Source of the DNA: Bos javanicus
Lineage: Eukaryota > Chordata > Mammalia > Artiodactyla > Bovidae
Assembly (NCBI RefSeq): GCF_032452875.1
Contig: NC_083881.1
Span: 68,145,689 to 68,209,688 of the forward strand
Direction of reading: 5' to 3'
Length of the DNA stretch: 64,000 bases
In this document: positions 20,211 to 32,150 of the stretch, piece by piece
Layout: every line of letters starts with the position of its first letter
Numbering within the stretch: position 1 is the stretch's first letter
Position numbers and translations under genes: made by a program
The notes under the pieces: generated by a model
The model's database searches: none
Seen by the model: only the letters and a program-made list of their open reading frames with translations
What the model was told of the DNA's origin: nothing

Positions 20211-21689
20211 TATGTATTTCCCATACAAAAAAGCAAAATGCCAAACCTCCCCTGACAGTAATGCCTTCTCGCTCTTCATTCTTCATAAGTAAGATATTTA
20301 TGATTCTCCAATCCTTAACTTCATTTCTTCACCTCTCTTTTAGTTCTTAATAGCATGCATCTCACCAGAAAGCACTATTCTAACTTAAATCTTGGAACTC
20401 TCTCACCCTTCAATATGTCTTGTGTCACTGTTAGCATCTATAAAGTATTTTGGATCTCACTTGCTGGCACAGCTCTCAGAATATAAGCCATTGGCTTTTT
20501 TTTTGCCACCATTTGAATGATGTTCAATACCCAACTAGGAAAAAGTTGCTTTTGTAGTACCTCCTTGGAAGTTTGCCGACAACAGAAAGAATAAGTCCTA
20601 AATCGCCCTCCAAAGCAAGGGTCAAACCTTAACACCCTTAACTGGAAAACAGCAAGACTCAGTGACTTAACTTGGTGAGCAGAACTTGGCATAAAAGCAA
20701 CATGATCAGATGCCTTTTCTCAGAGGGAGAGCTTCCTACTGGAAATTGATTGAGAAGACAAAGAACATGCTGACTCACTGGCTGGAACTGGTCTCCAGGG
20801 TTAGAGAGAGTACCTTATGTCTTGACCTTACTCAAATATTTACAGCACAAATGGGTGAGCCAAAAGAAGGAACAGAGATTTTTGGGCAATGGTTCATTAT
20901 TCTTTTTTGACTCCCAGTCGCTTTTCTTTCCAATTCACATTGAAATTTTGGTATAAGATTTTGTGAGTTAACGAACTTGAGTATTGAGACCTAAAAACAT
21001 AGCTTAGCTCACTGACCCCCATTTTAAACTTTTAATTGTTGAGACTGTTATCTGAAGATCAGGAAAAAAGTAAGAAAATTGATTTGCCGATGAACAACTG
21101 TTTCAAATTATGACTTGGTTGACTTAAAAAGCAAAATATCAACATTAGACCTTAACACTTCAACTTGGAACTTGGTCCTGGAGTTTGACTGAATTTATAA
21201 CCTTAATTCCATAGCTTCATCATTCCTAGGAGGAAAGGATCTATGGACTTTGGTCCAGAGATTTAAGATAGGGGCTTGAGAGTAGAGAGATGGATGAAGG
21301 CAGCTGTTTAAATATTTTAAGAGATTCTTTCACTGGACACATTTGTTTTTTAAATGGAGGAGTTCTGACTGAGTTAAACAAAATATAGAGATATTAGTAT
21401 TTTTAGATTTCTCTCTGATAGTCTGGAAAATCTTTACATTCTTCTTGACCCAGTATGATCTTTACTCTGGAACTTTTGCTTCCTTTCAATTATGAAAATA
21501 CTGGCAATAACTGCAAGTTGTAGCCATCTCTGCTGTGAGTCAATAGAGGTGGTTTAGTGTGGTCAGAATCTAGAGACCACTGCGTGAGGTATGAACACAC
21601 TGGAAGTTTTGGGAAGAAGGTCTAGATGGACCTTAATTACATGGAGAAACAGGACAGTCTGAGTAACTGAATTTAACAGTTCTAGCTGA
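20211..21689. other. Non-coding stretch, largely unique
   Basis: No repeat or gene recognised. Frames at 20438-20692 (minus) and 20710-20910 (plus) are short and without domains. Confidence 0.45.
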
Positions 21690-22389
21690 GTGAAAAAAAC
21701 TGGTTTAAAACTAAATATGAAAAAACTAAGATCTTGATATCCGGCCCCATTACTTCATGGCAAACAGAAGGGGAAAAGGTGGAAGTAGTGACAGATTTCC
21801 TCTTCTTGGGCTCTAAAATCACTGCAGTTGGTGACTGCAGCCATGAAATCAGAAGACAATTGCTTCTTGGCAGGAAGGCCATGACAAACCTAGACAGTGT
21901 GCTGAGAAGCAGAGACATTACTCTGCTGACAAAGGTCCGTATAGTCAAGGCTGTGATCTTCCTGGTGGTCATGAACAGTTGTGAGATCTGGACCATACAG
22001 AAGGCAGAGCACCAAAGAATTGATGCTTCCAAACTGTGGTGCTGGAGAAGACTCCTGAGAGTCCCTTGGACAGTGAGGAGATCAAACCAGTCAATCTTAC
22101 AGGAAATCAACCCTGAATACTCATTGGAAAGACTGATGCAGAAGCTAAAGCTCCAGCATTTTGGTCATCTGATGCCAAGAGCTGACTCATTGGAAAAGAC
22201 CATGATGCTGGGAAAGACTGAGGGGAGAAGAGGGCATCAGAGGATGAGATGGCTAGATGGTATCACTAATGCAACGGACCTGAATTTGGGCAAACTCCGG
22301 GAGAAGATGAAGGACAGAGAGGCCTGGTGCTGCAGACCATGGGGTCACAAAGAGTTGGACACGACCGGGTGATTGAACTACAGCAACAA
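21690..22389 (+). mobile_element. BovB 3' fragment with a 212-codon RT-end frame
   Basis: The plus-strand frame 21734-22372 runs from [18 protein letters not shown] through [38 protein letters not shown] and [19 protein letters not shown], i.e. the region after the RT catalytic motif. No YADD, no endonuclease. Strongly 5' truncated and inactive. Confidence 0.93.
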
Positions 22390-22606
22390 ATTGAGTACTT
22401 CTATATTCCGGGCAGTGGAATAGTGGGGAGACAGTAGAGTGCCACATTGAATACAATGAGACAATTAATTAAACTTTCTGGCTGCATGAGGCTTGGGTAG
22501 AGGTGCTCATCAGTGAGCCAGAGCTCTCTCTGAATCAATTCAGGACTGCATTGTGTGTGCGCGTGTAATTTTTAACGATGCTGATGTAGACTTATAGAAT
22601 GGCATC

Positions 22607-22976
22607 TGTTAGGGACCATATGTCCATGTCCCCGCCCCCCACCCCCAAATCCATATGTTGAAACACTAATCCGCAATGTGATGGTATTTGGACGGAGCCT
22701 TTGGAAGGTAATCAGGTCATGAGGGTGGAGCCACCATGATGCAATTAGTGCCTTTATAGAAAACATACAAGAGAGCTTCCTTTTTTTTCGGCTCTCTGCC
22801 CTGTGAGGATATGAGAAAACAGCTGTCTACAAACCAGGAAGTGATTTCTCACCAGACGCTGTCCTGCTGGTACCTTGATCTTGGACATCCTGTATGTGAG
22901 AGCTAAATGCTTGTTGCCTAGGCCTCTCTGTCTGTACCGGGGTATTCTATTAGAGCAGCCTGAACTGATGAAGACA
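22607..22976 (+). mobile_element. MLT1-type MaLR LTR
   Basis: ATATGTTGAAACACTAATCCGCAATGTGATGGTATTTGG, TCATGAGGGTGGAGCC and CCTTGATCTTGGACATCC in consensus order. Solitary LTR. Confidence 0.85.
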
Positions 22977-23510
22977 CCAACCAGGAGACCTTTGGCTGTA
23001 CTATGACCATCAAGATGTTTATTTTCTAGTCCACAGACTGAATCCAAGCTACATATCTTTGGTGGGTCACTGGATGACACGCAACATGTCTACTTCATAG
23101 ATACATAAATGCCAGTATTAGCACATCAGTCTCCTTCACAGTGGAGGGCAGTTTACTGGCTTTGCCTTCCCTCCCACCAGGGTGAGCACCCATCTCCAGC
23201 AACACAGTGGTGAGGCCCTGTGCAGCCCTCTCGCAGTGCTCGGTTGGCATCCTGGCATGGAGGAGTGTGCGCCCGGCCCAGCACAGTGAGACCTGTAATC
23301 TCGGCCGGTCCGAGGAGTCAGTGCGGCTGCTACCCTCCTACTGTGATTATCTTTGTCCTTCTGGACAACCCGACTTTGCTGCCCTTTATCCATGGAAATA
23401 AGTGAGTGTGTGTGTGTGGTGGGGAGCGGCGGGGAGTGTTGCCTAGGTCACTTGCCACTAGTCACATACTGGAGACAGGACAGGTCTGTGTGGGGGGCAG
23501 TTAAAGAGCA
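22977..23510. other. Non-coding stretch with moderately CpG-rich core
   Basis: 23220-23340 is GC-rich with several CpGs (CTCGGCCGGTCCGAGG), followed by a short (TG)n at 23405-23416. No gene or repeat recognised. Confidence 0.4.
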
Positions 23511-23514
23511 TAGG

Positions 23515-23683
23515 CTCTGAAGTCAGACTGCCTGGGTTCAGATTCCAGCTGTGTGACCTCAGACCAGTTGCTAAGCCTCTCTGAGCCTGTCTCCCCACCT
23601 ATATAATATGGGATGATGATAATATTACCCATCTCATACGATTGTGTGATAAGTAGGTAAACATGCAGAACGGCACTTGGCAC
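23515..23683 (-). repeat. MIR SINE (reverse)
   Basis: GAAGTCAGACTGCCTGGGTTC, CCAGCTGTGTGACCTCAGACC, TAAGCCTCTCTGAGCC and AGAACGGCACTTGGCAC. A clear copy. Confidence 0.88.
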
Positions 23684-23887
23684 TTCAGTTCAGTTGCTCA
23701 GTCGTGTCTGAATCTTGCCGACCCCATGGACTACAGCATGCCAGGCTTCCCTGTCCATCACCAACTCCCAGAGCTTACTCAAACTCACGTCCATTGCGTC
23801 AGTGATGCCATCCAATCATCTCATCCTCTGTCGTCCCCTTCTCCTGCCTTCAATCTTTCCCAGCATCATGGTCTTTTCCAATGAGTC
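23684..23887 (-). mobile_element. BovB 3' tail fragment (reverse), inserted in MIR
   Basis: TTCAGTTCAGTTGCTCAGTC to GGTCTTTTCCAATGAGTC. It is followed by CTTAGCACTTAGGAAGCACTT, which continues the MIR end, so the BovB fragment split the MIR. Confidence 0.88.
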
Positions 23888-26869
23888 GTGCTTAGCACTT
23901 AGGAAGCACTTAAAGCATGGCACTCATTATGATTTCACAAGTGTTGACACAAAATTATTTACCTTGGCCTTTCAATTTCCAGCATTGAAACAGATTCCTC
24001 TTCACATTTAGACTCTTGTTTTCATGCGAAAGCAGCTGACAATACCAGGAAGAGAAAAATGGCTAATATTATTGACCTGGAGTGAAGTGGCTGCAGGGGC
24101 CCAGGGGAGGGGCGGAGGTGGGCACAACACCAGGGAAACAAGTCTGGATCCCAAGAAGCCGCTACTGACTCTCCCAGACTGACCACCTGCCCTGTGGGTA
24201 CCCAGGCCCTTGCCCTCTCCCACTTCCCTCACCATCTTGCCTTTTTATGGGGCAAGACATGACTGCCTATGAGTAGCTGAGGATAAGAATATCAGGGAGA
24301 AGAGGCAGGGATCAGTCTGGGTGTTTATTCACTAAAAAAACACATCTTGACCTATATCTATGGATTCCACCCTGTTCACTCTACCCACACATCCGCCCTG
24401 CCCTCCCCTCCCCCACCCGGGCCCTGGTATGAAGCCTTCAACAAAGGATCATTTGTATGTTGGGTTTGTAAAGGGGGGTAAAAAAAAGTCCTAGATTCAC
24501 ACATTTGTAAAGAAAAAATTATCTGGCCCATATCTTTGCCTCCCGTTGTCAACAGCAGCTCAGTGGCTTCCAGAGTCTCCCCGACCACAGAAAGCTGACC
24601 TTCTTCCCAGCTCCCCTCTTTTCCGAGTAAGGTGAGACTGACCTCAGAGTTTTGTATTTATCAGTGGATTTTGCCAAACAAACCAGCTTAACGAAAAACA
24701 TGGAATTGAGACCGTCTTCCCGGGGCCAAAACCTGAACAGTAACAAGAACAGAAACTTGGCGTTTGGGGCTCCATTGTTTCTGGAATCCTTCTCTTGTCC
24801 TCTCTCCCTTCCCCCAGGAGTGTTGAAGTGGTTGAACTGAATAAAGATTTCATTCAAAGGGAACTGATCGGCTCTGCCACAAAGCGGGTGGGAGGTGCGT
24901 CATCGGGCGTCAGCAGCCTCGCTGAGCAGAGGAAGGTGGTATATTGCTGGCACCCTTCACGTCGGGGGATCAGCTTTCTCTTTTGGCTGACAGTGTCTTG
25001 TTATTACAGTTTGTTTAAAACTGGAGTCCTCTGGGTCCCTTTCTGAATAGCACTATCAGCATCTTTCTCAGCAGCGGAGATGTTTCTTTCCCCACTTCAG
25101 ATCTGGCCTTAAAAAACCAGACCGTATTTGTTGGCTTGTTTTGGTCTTTTAGACAAAAGAGTTTTCAGACTCTTTGAAGTTTTAGACATTTCACCTTATA
25201 CATCAGGAGAACCTTGATTAAAAGATCTTTTAAAGATAGATAGCCAATATGCATAAAGCAGAAAGTACAACTCTTTGCAGACAATAATCTATGCTTAAAA
25301 GGGACCTTAAGAGCGATAACTTAAAATATTAGAGTAGTAAGCTTGGAGATGGAGGTTAAGGGGCTGTAACAAAGTCGTTTATTTATTGAGATTATATTGC
25401 TATGCTGCTGGCTCAGTGGGACTTGTGAGGATGGTGAAGAGAGGAAACAGATATGACTTTGGAGCAGTAAGGTTTAGCAGGCAGTGGGATGGTGATGTCT
25501 TTGGTTGGAAAAGGAAGAATCAGTTTGGGGATAGATGGTAATAATACACTGGAACTGTTGAGCTTATGTGCCTGGACGACACCCCCACCAAACGTAGACT
25601 CCATGGAGACAGCAAGATGCCTCGGGTATGTTTGTATCTAGAACACTTATTACCCATTAAATGTCTGATAAATGGTTGGATTAATTAATTAATGATGTCA
25701 TGTGGACATGTTCACCACACAGGTAGGAAAGTAAATCTGATGCTCCAGAGTAGACCAGGCCCTAGTGCTCCTGAGAAAATCCATGAGAGCTTATACTTGG
25801 AGCCCTAGGGACAGATACATGGGAGAGTGAGTGTGAGTGAGGGGAGAAGGGCGCTGAGAATAGACGTGAGGGGGCTGCTTGTGCTTCCCTAGGGTCAGCC
25901 CCCTGGGCATTTCCAAGCCTTCTAGACCACTAGGGCCACAACTGACCTTTCACAATTTGAATAGAAGTCTGAAGACGAGAGGTACATGAGAAGTATTATA
26001 GTCTCTCCCGCAAACTGTCTTCCTCAGGAGGTACGGTACAATGGAAACAGCAATTCTCAGAAGATACCACACGCGTTTATTAGCCAGCAAAAGTCACGCA
26101 TTCAACCTCGTCTTTCAAGTTTGGTGGCGTCCTAGGTGTCCAGCAATACTCTGCATGTCATGTTCGTCTCGGGGAGACATGACAGTGGTGGTGGGACCAG
26201 CTTTAGGCTAAAGGGATGAATCCTCCTTGAAGAAGGAACACGTGGGACCAAGGGGAGCCCAGGCCCCATATTTTGTGCTGCTTTGACAGCTCTTGTAAAA
26301 TCAGGAGGGCTTTGAATGGCCTAACTGTAGGTTCCCCTTCACACATGGCTCCTGGAGGTAAGATCCACTGGCCAAACAAACCTCCTCATCACAGGAACCA
26401 GCACAGTCCCTGCTCATCCCTGAACAGAAGGCTCCAGTTCCCTGCAAGCCCACAGAATTATTCAAACAGGCCAGCTGCATCTCCAGAGGGAGCCAGGGAC
26501 CGCCCCCCACTCCCCACCACCTTGATACTGCAAAGCCTGCCTCCCACAGTCCCCGGTTATTCACTCAGTTCCTGAGTACAGTGCCCACATGACTTCATGT
26601 GGCATTCAGGGTCCTCCTCCCAGGCTGTGAGTATACATGATTAATAAACTGCTGTCCATCTTACCTGTCCAGTGCCAAGTGTCACCTGTTTGGCAATCTC
26701 TATAACCAGTGGGGTCAGTAGGGGGTGATTGAAACAGGCCCTTCCAAGTATATGCTGGATCCCGGATCTGACATCCCACTCAATACAGGGTGCCTGTACA
26801 GCATTTCAAGCCAATTCCCTTATCTTTAGCACCACTCACATCTGTAGTGAAATATTTTTTCCCATACAT
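23888..26869. other. 3-kb block without recognisable young repeats
   Basis: One of the cleanest blocks in the window. No gene is supported: frames at 24549-24857 (minus), 24795-25046 (plus) and 26273-26575 (plus) have no domains. 24640-25030 looks least like decayed repeat and contains CCATTGTTTC (24772-24781), a SOX-type match, and TGCGTCAT (24896-24903), an ATF/AP-1-type match. It may hold regulatory DNA; see findings. Confidence 0.4.
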
Positions 26870-27135
26870 TTTATTTTTTAAAAAGTTTATTTTTTAATTG
26901 AAGGATAATTGCTTTAAGAATTTTGTGTTTTCTGTCAAACATCATCATGAATCAGCCATAGGCATACATATGTCCTCTCCCTCTTGAACCTCCTTCCTAT
27001 CTCCCTCCCCATGCCACCCCTCTAGATGGTCACAGAGCCCCTGTTTGAGTTCCCTGAGCCATACAGTAAATTCCCATTGGCTATCTATTTTACATATGGT
27101 AATATCAGTTTCCATGTTACTCTCTCCATATTTGC
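26870..27135 (-). mobile_element. Ruminant L1 3' end (reverse)
   Basis: TTAATTGAAGGATAATTGCTTT, ATGAATCAGCCATAGGCATACATATGTCC and CCATTGGCTATCTATTTTACATATGG are the antisense 3' UTR of the ruminant L1 lineage. A similar fragment sits at 38140-38305. Confidence 0.75.
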
Positions 27136-27340
27136 TAGTTTACAAACCTGATGGTAGCGTTGAAGCTTCTGCAGTAGCTCTTTCTACTGATGTGGATGTA
27201 GCACTGTTTAGAGACAGTTCTATAGCGTGTGGATACCTGCCAGATCTTTCACAGGATCTTCCAAAGGCTAACTGTATTCCTGGTTGGGTATTCCCAGAAT
27301 GCTTTGTTGTTATTCAGTCGCCAAAGTCGTGTTGGATACA
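27136..27340. other. Unassigned segment next to a BovB tail trace
   Basis: Between the L1 fragment and a short GTTGTTATTCAGTCGCCAAAG trace (about 27305-27337, like an antisense BovB tail) lies sequence I cannot assign. A plus-strand frame through it (inside 27045-27374) reads DGSVEASAVALSTDVDVALF and PDLSQDLPKANCIPGW but starts in L1 and matches no family I know. Confidence 0.35.
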
Positions 27341-27808
27341 TATATATCACTCTGTCTTGGCTGAAGTATTCTAAATTATGTTACAGATGATATGAATGAT
27401 CTCTCTCTTTCATATTGCAATCAACTGGCTTGAACTTCTTTTTCATAAGGTAGATACCTTGGTGCATCTTTTTCCCAGATCTCTGGGAATTTGCTGGGTG
27501 GGCTTATGTCTCTCCTAGTCAGCTGTTCTCTCTGAACTTACAGTATCTTGTGTGTGTTCTCCCTTTCTCAAATCCTTGCCCATTTTGGGCACCACCTTGC
27601 TATCCTCAGTCCCCAAATCACCACTGTGACTAGTAGACGTTGCTGAAGGTGCAAAGTCAGGAGAGGCCATTCACCTAAATTCAATATTTATGGAACTGCC
27701 ACATGACAAACAAATTTGAGTTTCAGATAAACAGTGAGCAATTTTTTAGTATAAATGTGTCCCCACTATGACATGGTAACCTATATTTAGGGTTAGTCCT
27801 AAATGATT

Positions 27809-28013
27809 GTGTTAGTCACTCAGTCCTGTCCGACTCTTTACGGCCCCATGGACTGTAGCCCACCAGGCTCCTTTGTCCATGGGATTCTCCAGGCAAGAAT
27901 ACTGGAGTGGGTTGCTATTCTCTTCTCCAGGGGGTCTCCCTGACCCAAGAATAGAACCCAGGTCTCCTGCATTGTAGACGGTTTCTTTACCATCTGAGCT
28001 ATCGGGGAAGCCC
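27809..28013 (-). mobile_element. Bov-tA SINE (reverse)
   Basis: GTTAGTCACTCAGTCCTGTCC to GAGCTATCGGGGAAGCCC. Probable TSD TAGTCCTAA before and TAGTTCTAA after. Confidence 0.92.
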
Positions 28014-28525
28014 TAGTTCTAAGTAGTAACCCTAAATACTAAACCCGGAAAACATCACCTCTTATTCCAACAACCAGAAATTGCCCCCAAGTTGCTTTTC
28101 CCTTTTGCAGCCGAGGAGCATCCTCTTGTCAGAGACGAACACGTGGCGTGAGGTGAGAGCCAGCGGCCACCGGGCACTGTGCAAAGGTAGGTGAAGGGGT
28201 AGGAAGCTTGAAAGAAGCCACTGGCCTTGGCTCTGTGACTTCAGCAAAAGCAGTACCAAAGGTGGTGAGAGGAGAATGATTTTAAGTGATGAAAAAAGAG
28301 AATTTTTTTGAGGTTTGGCAGTGGAGAGTGGATACGAACTTGAAGGGGATGGAAAAACCTCAGGATTTTTAAAAAATTAAATGGATTTATATGTTTTTGT
28401 GGGTGAAACGGAAGGAGCCACTAAAGATCAGAAGATTAAAGATGTCAGAGAGAAATGAAGTATGGATCAAAGATTTAAGAATAGGGGAGCCCTTTCTTTT
28501 GTGACTGTCTGATGGAACAGTGGTG

Positions 28526-29655
28526 TTACGGCCTGAATTGTGTGCTCCAAATTCACACATTGCAGTCTTCATCCCCAGCACCTCAGCATGAAACTTTATT
28601 TGCAGACAGGGTCTCCAAAATGAGGTCCTAAGAAAGTGCCGTAGTCCAATTTGACTGTTGTTCAGTCACTAAGTCGTGTCCAACTCTCTTTGCAACTCCA
28701 TGGACTGCAGAATGCCAGCCCCTTCTGTCCTCTACTATTTCCCAGAGTTTGCTCAGATTCATGTCCATTGCATCAGTGATGCTATCTAACCATCTCATCC
28801 TCTGCCACCCCTTTCTCCTTTTGCCTTCAATCTTTCCCAGCATCAGGGTCTTTTCCAGTTAGTTGGCTCTTTGCATCAGGTGGCCAGAGTATTGGAGCTT
28901 CATCTTCAGCATCAGTCTTTCTAATGAATATTCAGGGTTGATTTCCTTTAGGATTAACTGGTTTGATCTCCTTGCTGTCCAAGGGACTCTCAAGAGTTTT
29001 CTTCAGCACCACAATTTGAAAGCATCAGTTCTTCAGCGCTCAGCCTTCTTTATGGTCCAGCTCTTACATGCATACATTAATACTGGAAAAACCACAGCTT
29101 TGACATCTGTCGGCAAAATGACATCTCTGCTTTTTAATATGCTGTCTAGGTTGGTCATAGCTTTTCTTCCAAGGAGCAAGTATCTTTTAATTTCATGGCT
29201 GCAGTCACAATCTGCAGTTATTTTGGAGCCCAAGACAATAAAATCTGTCACTGTTTCCACTTTTTCCCCATCTGTTCCCCATGAAGTGATGGACCAGATG
29301 CCATGATCTTAGTTTTTTGAAGGTTGAGTTTTAAGCCAGCTTTCTCACTCTCCTCCTTCACCCTCATCAAGAGGCTTTTTAGTTCCTCTTCACTTTCTGC
29401 CATTAGAGTGGTGCCATCTATCATTTGACTGAGTGTCCCTATAAGAAAAGGAAATCAGGACACAGACATGCACACCAGGAAGATTATATGGAGACACAGC
29501 AAAGGGAGAGCCATCTACACGCCCAGGAGAGCAATCTCAGAAGAAACCAACACTGCCAATATCTTGCTTTCAGACTTCCAGCCTCCAGAACTGTGAGAGA
29601 ATATGTTTCTGTGTTTTAAGCCACACGGTCTGTGGTGCTTTGTTATGGCAGCCCT
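28526..29655 (+). mobile_element. MaLR-like LTR split by BovB
   Basis: GTTACGGCCTGAATTGTGTGC and GAGGTCCTAAGAAAG on the left; CTATAAGAAAAGGAAATCAGG, CTTCCAGCCTCCAGAACTGTGAG and CGGTCTGTGGTGCTTTGTTATGGCAGCCC on the right. The two halves belong together once the BovB (28657-29422) is removed. Confidence 0.7.
28657..29422 (-). mobile_element. BovB 3' fragment inside the LTR, 8-bp TSD
   Basis: GTTGTTCAGTCACTAAGTCG tail through the RT end in reverse; minus-strand frames 28628-28843 and 29033-29260 keep METVTDFIVLGSKITADCDC and related stretches. ATTTGACT at 28649-28656 and 29423-29430 is the probable TSD. Confidence 0.9.
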
Positions 29656-29699
29656 AGCAAACTAGTTCAGTGGTACTTGTAGTCACTGTGCACACAGGC

Positions 29700-29893
29700 T
29701 TAGGGTCAGACAGGCAGGTTTGAATCCAGGCTAGGTTTCGAATGGCTGTGTGGTCTTGGGTGACTTACTAAATTTGGAAGCTTCAGTTTCTCCCTCTGCA
29801 AGTGGGAATAGCAGTTTGTATCTTGTATTGTTGTGAGGATTAGAATGAGGTGATGCCCCTTTGCAGAGTGTGTAGAGAGTAGTTAAGTGCTCA
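29700..29893 (-). repeat. MIR SINE (reverse)
   Basis: GCAGGTTTGAATCCAGGCTAG, GTGTGGTCTTGGGTGACTTAC, TTCAGTTTCTCCCTCTGCAAG and TGTGAGGATTAGAATGAG. Confidence 0.85.
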
Positions 29894-30280
29894 GTCGTTT
29901 ATTCCTTCAACAAATGTTCACTGAAAGACTCTAAGCGAGGCACTGTTCTAGGTGCTGGGGACGTGTCAGTGAATGAGGTAGACGGAAGCCCCTGCCCTTG
30001 GGTCGTTTCCATCGTGATGGGGGAAGACAGACAATAAACAGTTATGTGAAACTGATAATAAGTTAGATAAAATGGGAAAATCTGCAATATAAGTGCCAAG
30101 GAGAAAAAGAAAAGCAGGGAAGGGGTAAACGAAATGCTAGGAGGTATTTGAATTTTACCTAGGTGTCCAGGGAAGACCTTACTGAGAAGATAAATGTTGA
30201 GTTAAAACCCAAAGTGGGAGAGCCAGCATTCCAGCAGAGGAAAGAGCAAATGCAAAGGAACTGTGGCAGAAATTAACTTG

Positions 30281-30494
30281 AGCTTCCCTGGTGATTCAGT
30301 GGTAAAGAATCTGCCTGCCAATATAGGAGATGTGGGATCTATCCCTGAGTCAGGAAGATTCCCCTGGAGAAGTAAATGGCAAACCAATCCACTATTCTTG
30401 CCTGGGAAATTCCATGGACAGAGGAGCCTGGCGGGCTACAGTCCATGGGGTTGCAAACGAATCAGACACGACTTAGTGACTAAACAACAACAGC
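30281..30494 (+). mobile_element. Bov-tA SINE inside L2
   Basis: GAGCTTCCCTGGTGATTCAGTGG to ACTAAACAACAACAGCAAC; GGGATCTATCCCTGAG at the B-box position. Confidence 0.92.
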
Positions 30495-30591
30495 AACACA
30501 TAAGGCACAGCAAGGAGGCCAGGAAGTATGTAGGAGCAGGAGATGAGGCCAGGGAGGAGTCAAGGGCAGGCTATGCAGGACCCATAGTGAT

Positions 30592-31610
30592 TGAATGATG
30601 GCCCCTGAATATACGACTATGTCCTAAACCCTGGGTCCTGTGAATATTCTCTTATTGTCAAAAGAGTGAATAGTGCTTTGTATGACAAAAATATGACTAC
30701 GGATCTTGACTTGTTGTTCAGTCGCTCAGTTGTGTCTGACTCTTTGTGGCCCCAGGGACTGGAGCATGTCCGCCTTCTCTGTCCTCCACTATCTTCCAGA
30801 GTTTGCTCAGATTCATGTCCATTGAGTCAGTGATGCTATCTAACCATCTCATCCTCTGCCACCCGTTTCTCCTTTTACCTTCAATCTTTCCCAGCATCAG
30901 GGTCTTTTCCAGTGAGTTGACTCTTCACATCAGGTGGCCAAAGTATTGGAGCTTCAGCTTCAGCATCAGTCCTTCTAATGAATATTCAGGGATGATTTCC
31001 TTTAGGATTGACTGGTTTGATCTCCTTGCTGTCCAAGGGAATCTCAAGAGTCTTCTCCAGCATCACAGTTCGAAATCATCAATTTTGGTGCTCAGCTTCT
31101 TTATGGTCCAACCCTCACATCCACACCTGACTACTGGAAAAACCATAGCTCTGACTGTATGGACCTTTTGTCAGCAGAGTGATGCCTCTGCTTCTTAATA
31201 CGCTGTCTAGCATATTTGTCATAGCTTTTCTTCCAAGGAGCGGGCATCTTTTAATTTCATGGCTGCAGTCACTATCCACAGTGATTTTGGAGCCGCAGTG
31301 TTATCTTGGACTATCCACGTGGGCTTTGTATGCAATCACACGCATCGTTATAAGATACACCAAGGACAAGGTGATGGAAAGACATAGCAGTGACAGGTGG
31401 AGTCACAAGCCAAGGACCGCTGGCAGGCACTGAAAGCTGGATGAGGCAAGGAGTGTATTATCCCCTAGAGCTTCCAGAGGCAACACAGCCCTGCCAACAC
31501 CTTGACTTCAACATATGGCCTATAGAACTGTAAGGACAAATTTCTGTTTGTTTTTTTTTTAAGTGATCAGTTTGTGGCAATTTGTTACAGAAGACCTAGG
31601 TAAGTAATAA
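30592..31610 (+). mobile_element. LTR-like element inside L2, split by BovB
   Basis: TTGAATGATGGCCCCTGAATATACGAC and CCCTGGGTCCTGTGAATATTC on the left; TTATCTTGGACTATCCACGTGGGC, CTATAGAACTGTAAGGACAAATTTCTG and GTGGCAATTTGTTACAGAAGACC on the right. General plan of the MaLR/MLT1 group; subfamily not determined. Confidence 0.6.
30711..31300 (-). mobile_element. BovB 3' fragment inside the LTR inside L2
   Basis: TTGTTGTTCAGTCGCTCAGTTG tail to GTGATTTTGGAGCC in reverse. Flanks GGATCTTGAC (30701-30710) and TTATCTTGGAC (31301-31311) look like an imperfect TSD. Confidence 0.88.
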
Positions 31611-32150
31611 AGGCACCAGAGTCATATTAGGAATTTGACTTATCTTCTGAGTGAGTGATGGAGGGACCATTGGAGAGTTTTGAGTAGTCGAACAACATGA
31701 TCTGACATTTGTTTAAAAGATCACTTTGGAGACTATGCTGCGGTGTGGGGTACAAGGGGCAGAAACAGAGGCATCAGTTAAGAGACAACTGTTGAGGTTT
31801 ACATGAACTATGATGATGGGTAGGGCCAGAGTGGCAGAGTGAAGGTGGTGAGAAGGGACCAGACTGGGTATACTTCAAAGGTAAAGTCAGTAGGCTGTCT
31901 GGTAGACCAGATGCCTTGTGTGAGAGAAGGGAGGAGTCAAGGATGACTCTAGGATTTTTGTTTTGAGCCATTGGGAACATAGGGTTGCCCCTGCTGAGAT
32001 GAGGCAAATAGCGGTAGAAACTGGTTTTGATGGGTGAGATGAAGGGCCAGTTAAGTGCAGAGATGTGTGATTTCTGAGATGCCTATTAGACATCTAAATG
32101 GAGATACTGACATATGGATCTGGAGTCCACGTGAGGGTTTGGGGCTGGCA

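Larger units (their letters stand above)
29895..32150 (-). mobile_element. Long old L2 LINE (reverse), multiply interrupted
   Basis: Antisense L2 3' end at 29900 (TTCAACAAATGTTCACTG, AGGCACTGTTCTAGGTGCTGGGGAC) continues through 30590 and resumes at about 31611 (TGGAGAGTTTTGAGTAGTCGAAC, GGAGTCAAGGATGACTCTAGG, GAGATGCCTATTAGACATC). On the minus strand 31887-32093 reads MSNRHL and LESSLTPPFSHT, the tail of L2 ORF2. Interrupted by Bov-tA (30281-30494) and by an LTR (30592-31610) that itself contains BovB. Confidence 0.85.

Noticed and set aside
26273..26575. A 100-codon plus frame and an 87-codon minus frame over the same DNA
   Set aside because: Proline- and serine-rich by composition, with no domain and no consistent strand signal.
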